A DNA stretch of 64,000 bases from Nitrospira sp. (GTDB lineage Bacteria > Nitrospirota > Nitrospiria > Nitrospirales > Nitrospiraceae). Where the stretch lies: assembly GCA_024998565.1 (NCBI GenBank), contig JACOEM010000003.1, forward strand, positions 1 through 64,000, given 5' to 3'. Positions 33,528 to 43,637 of this stretch are shown here, piece after piece. Position 1 is the first letter of the stretch; the number at the start of each line of letters is the position of its first letter. The position numbers were made by a program, and so were the translations under genes. Below the pieces are notes generated by a model. That model was not told where the DNA came from. It worked only from the letters and a program-made list of their open reading frames with translations, and did not search any database.

Positions 33528-35720
33528 ATGCCGACAAAAAAGACCATGACCAAAACTGCCTCACGCTCCAAGGTGGCCAAAGCCCCCAAGGCTCCGGCGA
33601 CCACGGAACTCCTGTTGGAAATCGGAACGGAAGAGTTGCCCTATCAGTTCGTCGCCCCGGCCATGCGCGCTCTGCAGCAATCGGCCGAGACCCTGCTGAA
33701 AGATCTGCGCCTCACCTATGGCACCGTCCGTACGATGGGCACTCCGCGGCGGCTGGTGCTGTTGATCGAAGGACTGGCCCGGCAACAAGCGTCTGCCGTG
33801 AAAGAGGCCATGGGGCCTTCTAAGGCGGTGGCCTTCGACCAAAATGGACAGCCTACGAGAGCGGCCGTGGGTTTTGCCGCGGGCCAGGGTATTCCCGTTG
33901 AAGACTTACAAGTGCGGCAGACGCCCAAGGGCGAGTATCTCTTTGCGGTGAAGCAGGAGAAGGGGCAGGCCGTGGCGGCGGTCCTGACCCAGGCCTTGCC
34001 GCAGCTCCTTGGCAAACTGTCGTTTCCCAAAGCCATGCATTGGAACCAGACCGGCGTACGCTTCGCCAGGCCGGTGCGCTGGCTGGTGGCTTTGTGCGGC
34101 GGGAAGGTACTCCCGATCCAGTTCGCCACGATCAAGGCCGGCAATCTGAGTCACGGCCATCGTGTGCTGGGCGCCAAGGTGTCCAGCCCGAAGGGCTTTG
34201 CGGTGAAGTCGATTGCGCATTATTTGAAGGAGACCGAACGGCATGGGGTGATTGTGGATCAGGAGCGGCGGCGCGCGATGATCCTCGACCAGCTGGCCTC
34301 GCTCGCCAAATCAGCCCGCGGCCATCTGCACCAGGACGACGATTTGCTCGAACAGGCTGTCTACATGGTGGAGTCTCCGCTGACGATTCTGGGTTCCTTC
34401 AAGCCGCACTATCTCTCGCTCCCGAAAGAAATCCTCATGACCTCTATGAAGGAGCATCAAGGGTATTTCTCCCTGGTCGATCAGAAGGGCGCGCTGCTGC
34501 CGAATTTCCTCGCCGTCACGAACATGAAGTTGTCTAACATGCAGCTGATTCGCGAAGGGAACGAGAGGGTCCTGGCGGCGCGGCTGGCCGATGCCAAGTT
34601 CTTCTTCGATGAAGATCGCAAGACCTCGTTGGTCGATCGCGTCGCGAAACAGCTGGCGGTGACGTTCCACCAGAAACTCGGCAGCCTGCATCAGAAAACG
34701 CAACGTGTCGTCGCGATGGCGGCCCATGTGGCCGGGCAACTCGGTGACGACCGACTGGTTCAGGATTGCCGGCGCGCGGCGGAACTCAGTAAGGCCGATC
34801 TCTTGACCGGTATCGTCGGGGAGTTTCCGACCCTGCAGGGCCTGATGGGCGGGGAATATGCCAAACATGACGGCGAATCTCCGGTGGTGAGCGCGGCAAT
34901 CCGTGAACAGTACATGCCTCGCGCCATGGAAGGGGAGTTGCCTGAGTCGCTCGCGGGAAAAGTGCTGTCGTTGGCGGACCGGCTGGACAGCATCGCAGGA
35001 TTTTTTCTCGTGGGCCTGGTCCCGAGCGGCTCCGAAGATCCCTTTGCCCTCAGACGTCATGCCACGGCCATCGTGCGCATCGTGATCGAGAGCAAGCTGC
35101 GGCTGAATCTCGCCCAAGCTGTGCAGGAGGCGCAGGACGTACTGAGCGGCCAGAATGTGGCGGCGGCACCCCAGTCAGGCAAAGGCGGGACTCCCGATGT
35201 CATCGGTTTTCTGTTCGAGCGGGTGCGTTTCTACGGAAAGAGCGCGCATCAATTGCGGGACGATGTGATGGAGGCCGTGTTGAAGTCGGCCGATCGCCGG
35301 GCCATCGACCTGACGGATCTCTTCGACAAGATGAAGGCGTTGCAGCAGATCACCGTGCGGGCGGAGTTCGATCCGCTGATCGTCGGATTCAAACGTGCCC
35401 ACCGGCTGACCGAGAAGGAACAGTGGGACCGCAAGCCGGTGGAGTCCGGTCTCTTCCGGGAGGGGGCGGAGTCTGCTTTGCATCAGACCGTGCAGAGCAG
35501 TCAGCAGGACTATGCGGCGGCCATGCGTGGCGGGCAGTATGGGCAGGCGCTCGATGTGCTGGTTCGAATGAAGGGTCCGATCGACGACTTTTTCAACGCG
35601 GTGATGGTGAATGCCGACGATCCGGCGGTACGCGGAAACCGGTTGTCTCTCCTGAAGAGCGTCGACGATTTGTTCATGTCATTCGCTGATTTCTCCCAGA
35701 TTATGGTACAAGGGACGTAG
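33528..35720 (+). CDS. glyS: Glycine--tRNA ligase beta subunit
   Basis: A 730-residue beta subunit. LLLEIGTEELPYQFVAPAMRAL opens the conserved part after a Lys-rich N-terminal extension of about 25 residues. Central blocks (LSFPKAMHWNQTGVRFARPVRWLVAL, EHQGYFSLVD, LLPNFLAVTNM) and the C-terminal HD/anticodon-binding region (GLVPSGSEDPFALRR) are intact. The frame is open upstream within glyQ, but ATG 33528 gives family length. Confidence 0.96.
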   Translation: MPTKKTMTKTASRSKVAKAPKAPATTELLLEIGTEELPYQFVAPAMRALQQSAETLLKDLRLTYGTVRTMGTPRRLVLLIEGLARQQASAVKEAMGPSKAVAFDQNGQPTRAAVGFAAGQGIPVEDLQVRQTPKGEYLFAVKQEKGQAVAAVLTQALPQLLGKLSFPKAMHWNQTGVRFARPVRWLVALCGGKVLPIQFATIKAGNLSHGHRVLGAKVSSPKGFAVKSIAHYLKETERHGVIVDQERRRAMILDQLASLAKSARGHLHQDDDLLEQAVYMVESPLTILGSFKPHYLSLPKEILMTSMKEHQGYFSLVDQKGALLPNFLAVTNMKLSNMQLIREGNERVLAARLADAKFFFDEDRKTSLVDRVAKQLAVTFHQKLGSLHQKTQRVVAMAAHVAGQLGDDRLVQDCRRAAELSKADLLTGIVGEFPTLQGLMGGEYAKHDGESPVVSAAIREQYMPRAMEGELPESLAGKVLSLADRLDSIAGFFLVGLVPSGSEDPFALRRHATAIVRIVIESKLRLNLAQAVQEAQDVLSGQNVAAAPQSGKGGTPDVIGFLFERVRFYGKSAHQLRDDVMEAVLKSADRRAIDLTDLFDKMKALQQITVRAEFDPLIVGFKRAHRLTEKEQWDRKPVESGLFREGAESALHQTVQSSQQDYAAAMRGGQYGQALDVLVRMKGPIDDFFNAVMVNADDPAVRGNRLSLLKSVDDLFMSFADFSQIMVQGT

Positions 35721-35734
35721 CGGATGGTGAACGT

Positions 35735-36253
35735 TTGGACTCTACGTCAGAGAGCCAGCCTGAGTCGCCCGAGGCGAGTGCCGCGGCCCAATTGAGGGCG
35801 ACCAAGGTCCGGCGGTTTGCGTCCGGCATCAGCGTCGTCATGATGGTGGTGTGCAACGCGGTGTTCCTCTTCGGCATCTGGGTGACCGGCGTCAACTTCG
35901 AACGGCTGGTGCGGACACCGGATATCTATGACTCCAGACAAGACATTTGCTTGCGACTGGCCTACCAACATGTCCCCGGTTCGGAGAACCCGGTGCAGTT
36001 CTGCTCGGAGTGGCTCAATCTCGCCGATCCGACCGGGAAGACCCATACGTTTCAAAAAGACGCACAACTCAAACAGGGCGCAGACGGAAAGTTCTATTTC
36101 GATTATGGACCGTTCGTGGACTACCGCCTTTTTGCGGTCGGCGCGTTCGTGGTGGGGATTATCGTGTGCGGCATTCGGGTGACCAGGCACGTCGTGAACC
36201 GCTACCGCCTGCGATTGGAAGCCGCCGCCCGCCATTCGGTTCCGACTCATTGA
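35735..36253 (+). CDS. Membrane protein of unknown function
   Basis: About 172 residues with two membrane helices (VVMMVVCNAVFLFGIWVTG and RLFAVGAFVVGIIVCGI) flanking an extracytoplasmic loop with two Cys. Only TTG (35735) is available as a start close to glyS; GGATGG precedes it. It lies between glyS and ppdK on the same strand. No family recognised. Confidence 0.6.
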   Translation: MDSTSESQPESPEASAAAQLRATKVRRFASGISVVMMVVCNAVFLFGIWVTGVNFERLVRTPDIYDSRQDICLRLAYQHVPGSENPVQFCSEWLNLADPTGKTHTFQKDAQLKQGADGKFYFDYGPFVDYRLFAVGAFVVGIIVCGIRVTRHVVNRYRLRLEAAARHSVPTH

Positions 36254-36278
36254 CCTCATAGCACAAGGAGAGCGTCGC

Positions 36279-39128
36279 GTGGCCAAGAAATACGTCTATT
36301 ATTTCGGGGATGGGAAGGCCGAAGGCACCGGCAACATGAAAGAACTGCTCGGCGGCAAAGGCGCCGGACTGGCCGAGATGACGAACCTGAAAGTGTCCGT
36401 GCCCCCCGGCTTTACGATCTCCACCGAGGCCTGCGTCGAGTACTACAAACGCGGCAAGGCCTATCCTCCCGGCATGATGGACGAAGCGCTGCACGCCCTG
36501 AAGCGGATCGAACGCTCGATGAAGGCCGGGTTCGGCGATCCGGACAATCCCTTGCTGGTCTCCGTGCGCTCCGGCGCCCGTGCGTCCATGCCCGGCATGA
36601 TGGATACCGTGTTGAACGTCGGCTTGACGACCAAGACCGTGCACGGCCTGGCCCTCAAGACGAAGAACGAGCGGTTTGCGCAGGACAGTTACCGCCGCTT
36701 CATCGGTATGTTCGGCAGCATCGTGATGGGCGTCAATCGCGAACATTTCGAAGACATTCTCAAGCATAAGAAGCGGGATCTTGGGGTGACGCAGGACACG
36801 CACCTCGATGCCAAGGCGCTCAAGGAACTCGTTGTCAGTTTCAAGGAGTTGGTGAAGGAAGAGACCAAGCGGGATTTCCCCGACGATCCCCTGGAGCAAC
36901 TGCGCATGGCGATCAACGCCGTGTTTTCATCCTGGTACGGAGCCCGGGCGGTGACCTATCGACGGCTCTACAATATTCCAGAAACCTGGGGCACGGCGGT
37001 CAACGTGGTCGCCATGGTGTTCGGCAACATGGGCGAAACCAGCGGCACCGGCGTGGCCTTCACGCGCGATCCCGCCACCGGTCAGCGTCAGTTCTTCGGC
37101 GAATGTCTGACGAACGCGCAGGGCGAAGACGTCGTCGCCGGTATCCGGACCCCGCTGCCCGTCAAGGAACTCGAAAAGTTCATGCCGGAGGCATATCGGG
37201 ATCTCGAAACGACTTACAAAAAACTCGAACGCCATTACCGCGATATGCTCGACCTGGAGTTTACGATCCAGGAGGGCAAACTCTATATGCTGCAAACCCG
37301 CGTCGGGAAACGCACGGGTGTGGCGGCCGTCCGGATCGCGGTGGACATGGTGAAGGAAGGTTTGATCTCGCGGAAGGAAGCGCTCCAGCGCATCGGCCCC
37401 GATCAATTGGCGCAGTACCTCTATCCTATTTTCGATGCGAAGGAAGAATCTCGCTGCACGCCGCTCGGCAAGGGATTGCCTGCCGGTCCCGGCGCCGCTG
37501 CCGGAAAACTTGCGTTAACGGCGGATCGCGCGGTTGAGATGAAAGCCGCGGGCAATCGCGTGGTCCTCGTCCGGCAGGAAACCAGCCCGGACGACATTCA
37601 CGGCATGAACGCGGCGTTGGGTTTTTTGACTGCGCGTGGCGGCATGACGTCCCACGCGGCCGTCGTGGCCCGGCAAATGGGCAAAGTCTGCGTGGCCGGC
37701 TGTGAAGCGATCGAGGTGTTGGATAGTCAGTCGGTGCGGATCGGGACCCAGGTGTTTCGCGAAGGCGAGTACCTGTCGGTCAACGGTTCGACCGGCAACG
37801 TGTACGGCGGCGACATTCCCGTCGTGGAGTCCGAAGTCATCCAGGTGCTGCAGGGCAAGATGGAGGCTTCGGCTTCCGAGAAGTACCAATTGTTCGAGTC
37901 GGTGCTGAAGTGGGCCGACGGCGTGCGCAAGCTGAAGGTCCGGGCGAACGCGGATGTGCCGGATCAGGCCCGCATCGCGCGCAGCTTCGGCGCTGAAGGT
38001 ATCGGCCTCTGCCGCACGGAACATATGTTCTTCGCCGAAGACCGTATCCAGATCATGCAGAAGATGATTCTGGCCAGGAAGCGTGAAGAACGGGAAATGT
38101 ATCTGGATCAGCTCCTGCCGCTGCAGAAGCAGGATTTCATCGGCCTATACCGCGAGATGAAGGGCTATCCCGTTACGATTCGTCTGCTCGATCCACCCCT
38201 GCACGAGTTCCTGCCCAAGCGTGAAGACCTGATGGTCGAAATCGCCCAGCTTGAACTGACCAGCGGCGCGCCGACGGTGTTGGAGGAAAAGAAGCGGCTG
38301 CTGGCTCGCGTGGAAGAGCTGCATGAGTTTAACCCGATGCTGGGTCTGCGCGGCTGCCGTCTCGGCATCACGATGCCGGAAATTACCAAGATGCAGGCCC
38401 GTGCGATCATCGAAGCGGCCTGCGAACTGGCGAAGGAAGGCACCAAGATCGTGCCGGAGATCATGATTCCGCTGGTCGGCATGGTCTCGGAGATGAAAGC
38501 GCAGAAGGATCTGGTCCGCGAAGTGGCCACGGACACGATGAAGCGGTACGGCGTGAAACTGTCGTACCTGGTCGGGACCATGATCGAATTGCCGCGCGCC
38601 GCCGTGACCGCCGATCGGATCGCGGAGGAGGCCGAGTTCTTCTCTTTCGGCACGAACGATTTGACGCAGACGACCTTCGGGTTCTCCCGCGACGACGCCG
38701 CGAAGTTCATCGATTTCTATAAGACGGCCAATATCCTCGACAGCGATCCGTTTGCGGTGCTGGACCGGGAAGGCGTCGGATCGCTGATGCGCACGGCCAT
38801 CACGGGCGGACGCAAGACCCGTCCCACGATCAAGTTGGGCATCTGCGGCGAACACGGCGGCGATCCCAGCTCCGTGGAATTCTGTCATCAACTGGGCCTG
38901 GACTATGTGAGTTGTTCACCCTATCGGGTCGGCATCGCGCGGTTGGCTGCGGCGCAGGCGGCGCTGGCGCAGGAAGAAGCGGAAAAGGCCAAGCCGAAGA
39001 AAGTCCAACCGAGCAGCAAGCGGATGGCGAAATCCAAACCGGTCAAGAAGGCCGCGACGCCTGCGCCGGCGAAGAAACGCCCAGCGGCCAAGCGCGCGGT
39101 CCGTCGCTCCAAGCGTACGAAACGGTGA
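36279..39128 (+). CDS. ppdK: Pyruvate, phosphate dikinase
   Basis: This enzyme interconverts pyruvate + ATP + Pi with PEP + AMP + PPi. The 949-residue protein has the ATP-grasp N-terminus (LLGGKGAGLAEMTNL, SVRSGARASMPGMMDTVLNVG), the swivelling domain with phospho-His459 in GGMTSHAAVVARQMG, and the C-terminal PEP barrel (GLCRTEHMF, LGLRGCRLG, FSFGTNDLTQTTFG, GICGEHGGDP). After the barrel comes an unusual tail of about 48 residues rich in Lys, Ala and Pro, like a histone H1 tail. GTG 36279 has AAGGAG eight bases upstream. The stop overlaps the start of ribD. Confidence 0.96.
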   Translation: MAKKYVYYFGDGKAEGTGNMKELLGGKGAGLAEMTNLKVSVPPGFTISTEACVEYYKRGKAYPPGMMDEALHALKRIERSMKAGFGDPDNPLLVSVRSGARASMPGMMDTVLNVGLTTKTVHGLALKTKNERFAQDSYRRFIGMFGSIVMGVNREHFEDILKHKKRDLGVTQDTHLDAKALKELVVSFKELVKEETKRDFPDDPLEQLRMAINAVFSSWYGARAVTYRRLYNIPETWGTAVNVVAMVFGNMGETSGTGVAFTRDPATGQRQFFGECLTNAQGEDVVAGIRTPLPVKELEKFMPEAYRDLETTYKKLERHYRDMLDLEFTIQEGKLYMLQTRVGKRTGVAAVRIAVDMVKEGLISRKEALQRIGPDQLAQYLYPIFDAKEESRCTPLGKGLPAGPGAAAGKLALTADRAVEMKAAGNRVVLVRQETSPDDIHGMNAALGFLTARGGMTSHAAVVARQMGKVCVAGCEAIEVLDSQSVRIGTQVFREGEYLSVNGSTGNVYGGDIPVVESEVIQVLQGKMEASASEKYQLFESVLKWADGVRKLKVRANADVPDQARIARSFGAEGIGLCRTEHMFFAEDRIQIMQKMILARKREEREMYLDQLLPLQKQDFIGLYREMKGYPVTIRLLDPPLHEFLPKREDLMVEIAQLELTSGAPTVLEEKKRLLARVEELHEFNPMLGLRGCRLGITMPEITKMQARAIIEAACELAKEGTKIVPEIMIPLVGMVSEMKAQKDLVREVATDTMKRYGVKLSYLVGTMIELPRAAVTADRIAEEAEFFSFGTNDLTQTTFGFSRDDAAKFIDFYKTANILDSDPFAVLDREGVGSLMRTAITGGRKTRPTIKLGICGEHGGDPSSVEFCHQLGLDYVSCSPYRVGIARLAAAQAALAQEEAEKAKPKKVQPSSKRMAKSKPVKKAATPAPAKKRPAAKRAVRRSKRTKR

Positions 39129-40252
39129 GGTTGACTCGACACGATCTTGAGTACATGACCCTGGCCCTCCGCCTCGCGGCGAAGGGCCGGGGATCCACCA
39201 GCCCGAATCCCATGGTCGGCGCATTGGTGGTGAACCGCGGCCGGATCGTCGGCCAGGGCTCCCACCGCAAAGCCGGCGGTCCCCATGCCGAAGTCATCGC
39301 CTTGAGTCAGGCCGGCTCACGGGCCAAAGGCGGCACCCTCTACGTCACTCTCGAACCCTGTAGTCATCTCAACAAACGCACCCCTCCCTGTGTTCCCCTG
39401 GTCGTTGCTTCCGGAGTCCGCCGCGTCGTCGTGGCCATGGTCGATCCCAACCCGCAGGTGAAGGGCAATGGGGTTACGCAGCTGACGCGGGCTGGAATTC
39501 GTGTCGATGTGGGATGTTGCGAGGCCGAGGCGAGGCAGCTCAATGAACGCTACATCCATTGGATCCGGACCGGCCGCCCGTTTACCATCCTGAAAGCCGG
39601 GATGACACTGGACGGGCAGATCGCGACTGCGAGCGGCGAGTCTCAATGGATTACGGATGTGGCCGCCCGACAGCAGGCCCATCGATTGCGTGCCGATGCG
39701 GATGCCGTGTTGGTAGGGATCGGCACGGTGTTACGCGACAATCCACAGTTGACCGCGCGGGTGGGCGACGGCCCGCCGAGGCCGGCACCGCGGCAGCCGT
39801 TGCGCATTGTAGTCGACAGTCGATTGCGCATTCCCCTCAAGGCCAAGGTGCTGCAGGATCAGCAAACGGCTCACACGTTGATTGCGACGACAGCGGCAGC
39901 TTCGGCGCGTAAAATCAAATTGTTGAAGGATCGGGGGATCGATGTCCTGGTCTTGCCGAAAGCCGGTGGCCATGTGAACCTGCCGGTGTTGTGGGCGCGT
40001 CTGGGGCAGCTCGGCCTTACAACGGTTTTGGTCGAAGGCGGCAGCGACCTGAACGCGGCCGTGCTGCGGGCGGGATTGCCCCAGCGATTGATGTGTTATG
40101 TCGCTCCGTTGCTGCTCGGGGGGCAGGATGCAAAAGGACTCTTCGGTGGACAGTGCCCGCGCCGACTCCGGAGTGCCGTGCCATTGAAGAATGTGCGCAT
40201 CGAGCCGGTCGGGCGTGATATGTTGATAGAGGCGGATTTCGAGACTCAGTAG
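39125..40252 (+). CDS. ribD: Bifunctional riboflavin deaminase/reductase
   Basis: RibD carries out the deaminase and reductase steps of riboflavin synthesis. The N-terminal zinc deaminase has HAEVIAL and the Cys pair in PCSHLNKRTPPC. The C-terminal reductase has FTILKAGMTLDGQIATASGESQWI, DAVLVGIGTVLRDNPQLTAR and TVLVEGGSDLNAAVL. About 375 residues, complete. GTG 39125 overlaps the ppdK stop (GTGA), which suggests translational coupling; later TTG and ATG codons are possible. ribE follows three large genes later. Confidence 0.94.
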   Translation: MRLTRHDLEYMTLALRLAAKGRGSTSPNPMVGALVVNRGRIVGQGSHRKAGGPHAEVIALSQAGSRAKGGTLYVTLEPCSHLNKRTPPCVPLVVASGVRRVVVAMVDPNPQVKGNGVTQLTRAGIRVDVGCCEAEARQLNERYIHWIRTGRPFTILKAGMTLDGQIATASGESQWITDVAARQQAHRLRADADAVLVGIGTVLRDNPQLTARVGDGPPRPAPRQPLRIVVDSRLRIPLKAKVLQDQQTAHTLIATTAAASARKIKLLKDRGIDVLVLPKAGGHVNLPVLWARLGQLGLTTVLVEGGSDLNAAVLRAGLPQRLMCYVAPLLLGGQDAKGLFGGQCPRRLRSAVPLKNVRIEPVGRDMLIEADFETQ

Positions 40253-40259
40253 GAGCGTC

Positions 40260-41585
40260 GTGGGACATTCTTTCCGGCCCGTCGGCCGAGTTCACCAACG
40301 CAGATTCTCCCTGTTTCTTTTCTCGTGCCTGCTGTGGGCAGGCCTTTCGATTCCGTCCACCCAGGCCGCTGACGAGAGTTCCTCGTCCGATCTGGCCTCG
40401 CAGGTCTGGCAGTATCTCACGACTCAGGATGCCGAGCAGCAGCGTACCCTGCTCGCGTCGATCGTACAGCGGCCGGACGCCACGGTGCAGACCGTGCAGG
40501 ACCTGTTGCGGAACGGTCCGCCTCACGGGTTGCAGCCTGTGGGACTCCTGCCGGATGAGCAGATCGTCGTTCGCGAACGTCCGTATCGGTTGAGCCTGTC
40601 TATCCCCCAGAGTTATGAACCGACCAAAGACTATGCCCTGATCGTCTGTCTCCATGGGGCGGGATTCACCGGCGAGGCCTACTTGGATCGATGGAAGTCC
40701 CGCTTAGGCGAGGCGTACATCCTTGCCTGTCCGACCTATCCGGCCGGCGCCTGGTTCACCCGGCGCGCGGAAGATCTCGTGTTGGCCACCGTGCAGGCCG
40801 TGCAACAGCGGTATCGCATCGATCCGAACCGCATCTTCCTCAGCGGCATGTCGAACGGCGGGATCGGCGCCTGGTTGATCGGCATGCATCATGCGCCCCT
40901 GTTTGCCGGACTGGCGCCGATGGCCAGCGGGATCGATGACGTGCTGTTTCCGTTTCTGGAAAACCTCCGCACGACGCCGACCTACATCATTCATGGATCG
41001 CAGGATCAGGTGATGCCGGTGGAGCTGAGCCGGAGGCTGGCGGGAGAACTCAAGAACCTGGGGTACCCCTATATCTATCGCGAACATGATCGCACCCATG
41101 CGATGGCGGGGGGCCACTTTTTCCCCCGTGAAGAACTTCCGGATCTCGTGAAGTGGTTCGACAATCAGCGGCGGACAGCCGTCCCAAAAGCGTTGACGGT
41201 GGTGCGTGACGCCAGCCATTTGCTGCCGTTCGGCTGGGTGCGGATCGATGCCACGGACCAGATCGCATCCTTTTCAGAGGACTTAGTCGATAAGCGGGAC
41301 GACAGTATCCGGCAGCGCACCTACGCCAGGCTGATCGCACAGGTGTCCGGGCCGAATCGGATTGAGGTCAAGACCGATCGTGTCCGGCAATACACGTTGT
41401 TCCTGAACGAAGACCTCGTCGATCTCTCGAAGCCGGTCGTCGTCACCACCGATGGGCAGGTCTCCTTCGAGGGCATCATCACGCCACAGGTTGACACGCT
41501 GCTGCGGCAGGCGCGGCTCAGACAGGACCCCGGGCAGCTCTATCCCGCTCATCTCACGCTCTCAGTGCCGCAACGGCCTTCATGA
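40260..41585 (+). CDS. Exported alpha/beta hydrolase (esterase/depolymerase-like)
   Basis: A 441-residue protein with a signal peptide (FSLFLFSCLLWAGLSIPSTQA) and an alpha/beta-hydrolase core resembling PHB-depolymerase-type esterases: oxyanion region LIVCLHGAGF, nucleophile GMSNGG, Asp/His region IIHGSQDQVMPVE and HAMAGGHF. A C-terminal domain of about 120 residues (from VVRDASHLLPFGW) repeats strand patterns and may bind substrate. It starts with GTG seven bases after ribD and overlaps the next gene by four bases. Confidence 0.8.
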   Translation: MGHSFRPVGRVHQRRFSLFLFSCLLWAGLSIPSTQAADESSSSDLASQVWQYLTTQDAEQQRTLLASIVQRPDATVQTVQDLLRNGPPHGLQPVGLLPDEQIVVRERPYRLSLSIPQSYEPTKDYALIVCLHGAGFTGEAYLDRWKSRLGEAYILACPTYPAGAWFTRRAEDLVLATVQAVQQRYRIDPNRIFLSGMSNGGIGAWLIGMHHAPLFAGLAPMASGIDDVLFPFLENLRTTPTYIIHGSQDQVMPVELSRRLAGELKNLGYPYIYREHDRTHAMAGGHFFPREELPDLVKWFDNQRRTAVPKALTVVRDASHLLPFGWVRIDATDQIASFSEDLVDKRDDSIRQRTYARLIAQVSGPNRIEVKTDRVRQYTLFLNEDLVDLSKPVVVTTDGQVSFEGIITPQVDTLLRQARLRQDPGQLYPAHLTLSVPQRPS

Positions 41586-42388
41586 GCAGGTTCAGGCCGG
41601 TCGCCCGACGAGCCGGCCTGCTCGGGGTCGTGCTCACAGTCGGGCTGGCGGCCCTTGTGTCCGTCGGGCGAACTGAATCGGACCGCTGCTCCCTTCCTGT
41701 ACACCATGCCGGTGTGGTCTTTCCGCTGGACCAAGTTGAGGTCGCCTGGGCTTGCCGAATTGAGCCGATCGTCACGCATTACACCACCGCCAATAAAGTC
41801 GGGCCGCAGCGTACGCCTTTGCCGCAACCGGTCTTTCTCTATCTCCTGGATCATCCGGTGATGGCCGCCATGCTGGTCAACCGCCTCGATCTCGGGTTGT
41901 ATAAGGCCGAGCAGCGGGAGCCGGGGGAATTCTGGGCTACCGACGGGGAAGGCACGGAAGGGATCGTCCATCCCCTGTTTCGGGACACTGCGACGCGGAT
42001 CTATTACGTGGAAGGAAGCCATGACGGACGGTTTCTGCCGCGGGTGAGCGGCAAGGCGGTGGTTCTGTTGAGGCTGCACCCTGTGACCGACAACCGCGGG
42101 ATCGAATCGATCGACAGTACGATGGTCACTTACCTGCGACTCGACAATCGCTTCTTGTCGGGGATGCTGTCGTTGCTCCGTCCGCTGATCGGGAATGTGG
42201 TGAATCGTCAGCTCCTGAAAGCCTTCGATGCCGCCCGTCGGCTGGGGGGCGCGATGCGGGAGCATTCGGAGAAAGTGTTATTCGAAGCGACGGATCCGCC
42301 TGGATTACCGGACGAGGAAGTGGTCTTCTTGAAAGCCGCCCTTGCGAGTCTGCACAATCCTGTCGAATCGCCTCGCCCGATACCCTGA
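41582..42388 (+). CDS. Exported protein of unknown function
   Basis: 268 residues with an N-terminal hydrophobic segment (LLGVVLTVGLAALVSVG). The body mixes strands and helices (YYVEGSHDGRFLPRVSGKAVVLLRLHPV), a pattern that weakly recalls START-like ligand-binding proteins, but I cannot assign it. ATG overlaps the TGA of the upstream esterase (ATGA), so the two are translationally coupled and probably act together in the periplasm. Confidence 0.65.
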   Translation: MSRFRPVARRAGLLGVVLTVGLAALVSVGRTESDRCSLPVHHAGVVFPLDQVEVAWACRIEPIVTHYTTANKVGPQRTPLPQPVFLYLLDHPVMAAMLVNRLDLGLYKAEQREPGEFWATDGEGTEGIVHPLFRDTATRIYYVEGSHDGRFLPRVSGKAVVLLRLHPVTDNRGIESIDSTMVTYLRLDNRFLSGMLSLLRPLIGNVVNRQLLKAFDAARRLGGAMREHSEKVLFEATDPPGLPDEEVVFLKAALASLHNPVESPRPIP

Positions 42389-42398
42389 TGAGACATCC

Positions 42399-43574
42399 AT
42401 GACGACCTCGCGCAGTTTTTTCTACCTCTGTACCCTCGGTGTGTTCTGCTTCATCAGTTACAACCTCGTCCGCATGCCGGTCTTGTCCCTCTTCGCGGAA
42501 TCGTTGGGGGCCGGCCCTGAGCGGATCGGCTTGATCGTGTCGGTGTCGACCATCACCGGGGTGTTGCTGAAACTACCCTCGGGCGCCCTCTCCGATATCT
42601 ATGGAAGGAAGATGCTGCTGCGTATCGGCGTGGTGGCGTTCGGACTGCCGCCGTTCATCTACCCCTTCATCTCGGATCTCAACGCGCTGACGGCGCTGCG
42701 GTTTGTGCATGGCCTAGCCACCGCCATTTTCGCGCCGAGTGCCCTGGCCACCGTGGCCGATCTGTATAAGGAACGGCGCGGCGCGGCGCTGGGAACCTAT
42801 ACGGCTTGCACCCAATCCGGTTCCCTCCTCGGCCCGTTCCTGGGTGGCTGGCTGGCCCATACCGCAGGATTTTCCACGGCCTTCGTGACGGCCGGGGTAT
42901 TCGGCTGTATTGCGATCCTGATCTTTTTCAGTCTCCATCTGGATGAACCGCCGCCGCGCGTGCGCGAGCGGGGTTTGGCACCGGTCATGGCGGAGATGGG
43001 GAAGGGCTTTCTCGCCGTGGCGCGCAACCGGAAGGTGTTGATCACCAGCTCCACGGATGCCGCCAAGATGGTGGCCAACGGCGCTCTCATGGCGTTCCTG
43101 CCCCTGTATGGTCTTTCGGTGGGACTTAATGCCGGGCAAGTGGGGCTGTTGTTTAGTGTGCAGGCGGTGACGTCATTTCTGTCCAAGCCGGTCATGGGGC
43201 GCATATCAGACCGTGTCGGGCGGCAGCCGCTGATTCTGGCCGGCCTCTTGATATGCGCCGCGACGTTCATCAGCATGCCCCATGTCGGCTCATTCGCCCT
43301 GTTGCTGGTGCTGTCGTCAGGATTCGGGTTCGGGGAGGCGGTGGTCTCTTCCTCGTCCGCTGCGTTGGTGGCCGACAGTTCCGAGTTCAAACGGCTGGGG
43401 GCGGGGATGGGTATGCAGGGAACGGTGATGGATATCGGCCATGCCAGCGGGCCCCTGCTGGCCGGTCTGCTGATCGCCCATGTGAGCTATCAGGGAGCCT
43501 TTGCCGTGATTGCCGGTCTTCAGATCCTGGCGGCCATCGCCTTCTGGGCCACGATGAGAACTCTCTCGCGGTAG
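42399..43574 (+). CDS. MFS transporter
   Basis: About 391 residues with twelve predicted membrane helices. The MFS signature between helices 2 and 3 is GALSDIYGRKMLLR and its counterpart in the second half is GRISDRVGRQPLIL. It is probably a drug or metabolite exporter; substrate unknown. ATG 42399 begins the first helix. A promoter-like extended -10 starts just after its stop. Confidence 0.88.
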   Translation: MTTSRSFFYLCTLGVFCFISYNLVRMPVLSLFAESLGAGPERIGLIVSVSTITGVLLKLPSGALSDIYGRKMLLRIGVVAFGLPPFIYPFISDLNALTALRFVHGLATAIFAPSALATVADLYKERRGAALGTYTACTQSGSLLGPFLGGWLAHTAGFSTAFVTAGVFGCIAILIFFSLHLDEPPPRVRERGLAPVMAEMGKGFLAVARNRKVLITSSTDAAKMVANGALMAFLPLYGLSVGLNAGQVGLLFSVQAVTSFLSKPVMGRISDRVGRQPLILAGLLICAATFISMPHVGSFALLLVLSSGFGFGEAVVSSSSAALVADSSEFKRLGAGMGMQGTVMDIGHASGPLLAGLLIAHVSYQGAFAVIAGLQILAAIAFWATMRTLSR

Positions 43575-43583
43575 TGCTATAAT
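43575..43583 (+). promoter_or_regulatory. Extended -10 promoter for the small ORF and ribE
   Basis: TGCTATAAT is a perfect extended -10 (TGnTATAAT), placed right after the MFS stop. The expected start is near 43590, about 48 bases before the small ORF. No clear -35 is visible, as is common for extended -10 promoters. Confidence 0.6.
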
Positions 43584-43637
43584 GCTGCCGCTTTTCGCCC
43601 GGGGACGGCCACATTTTTCAAAAGGAAGCGGAGAAGG

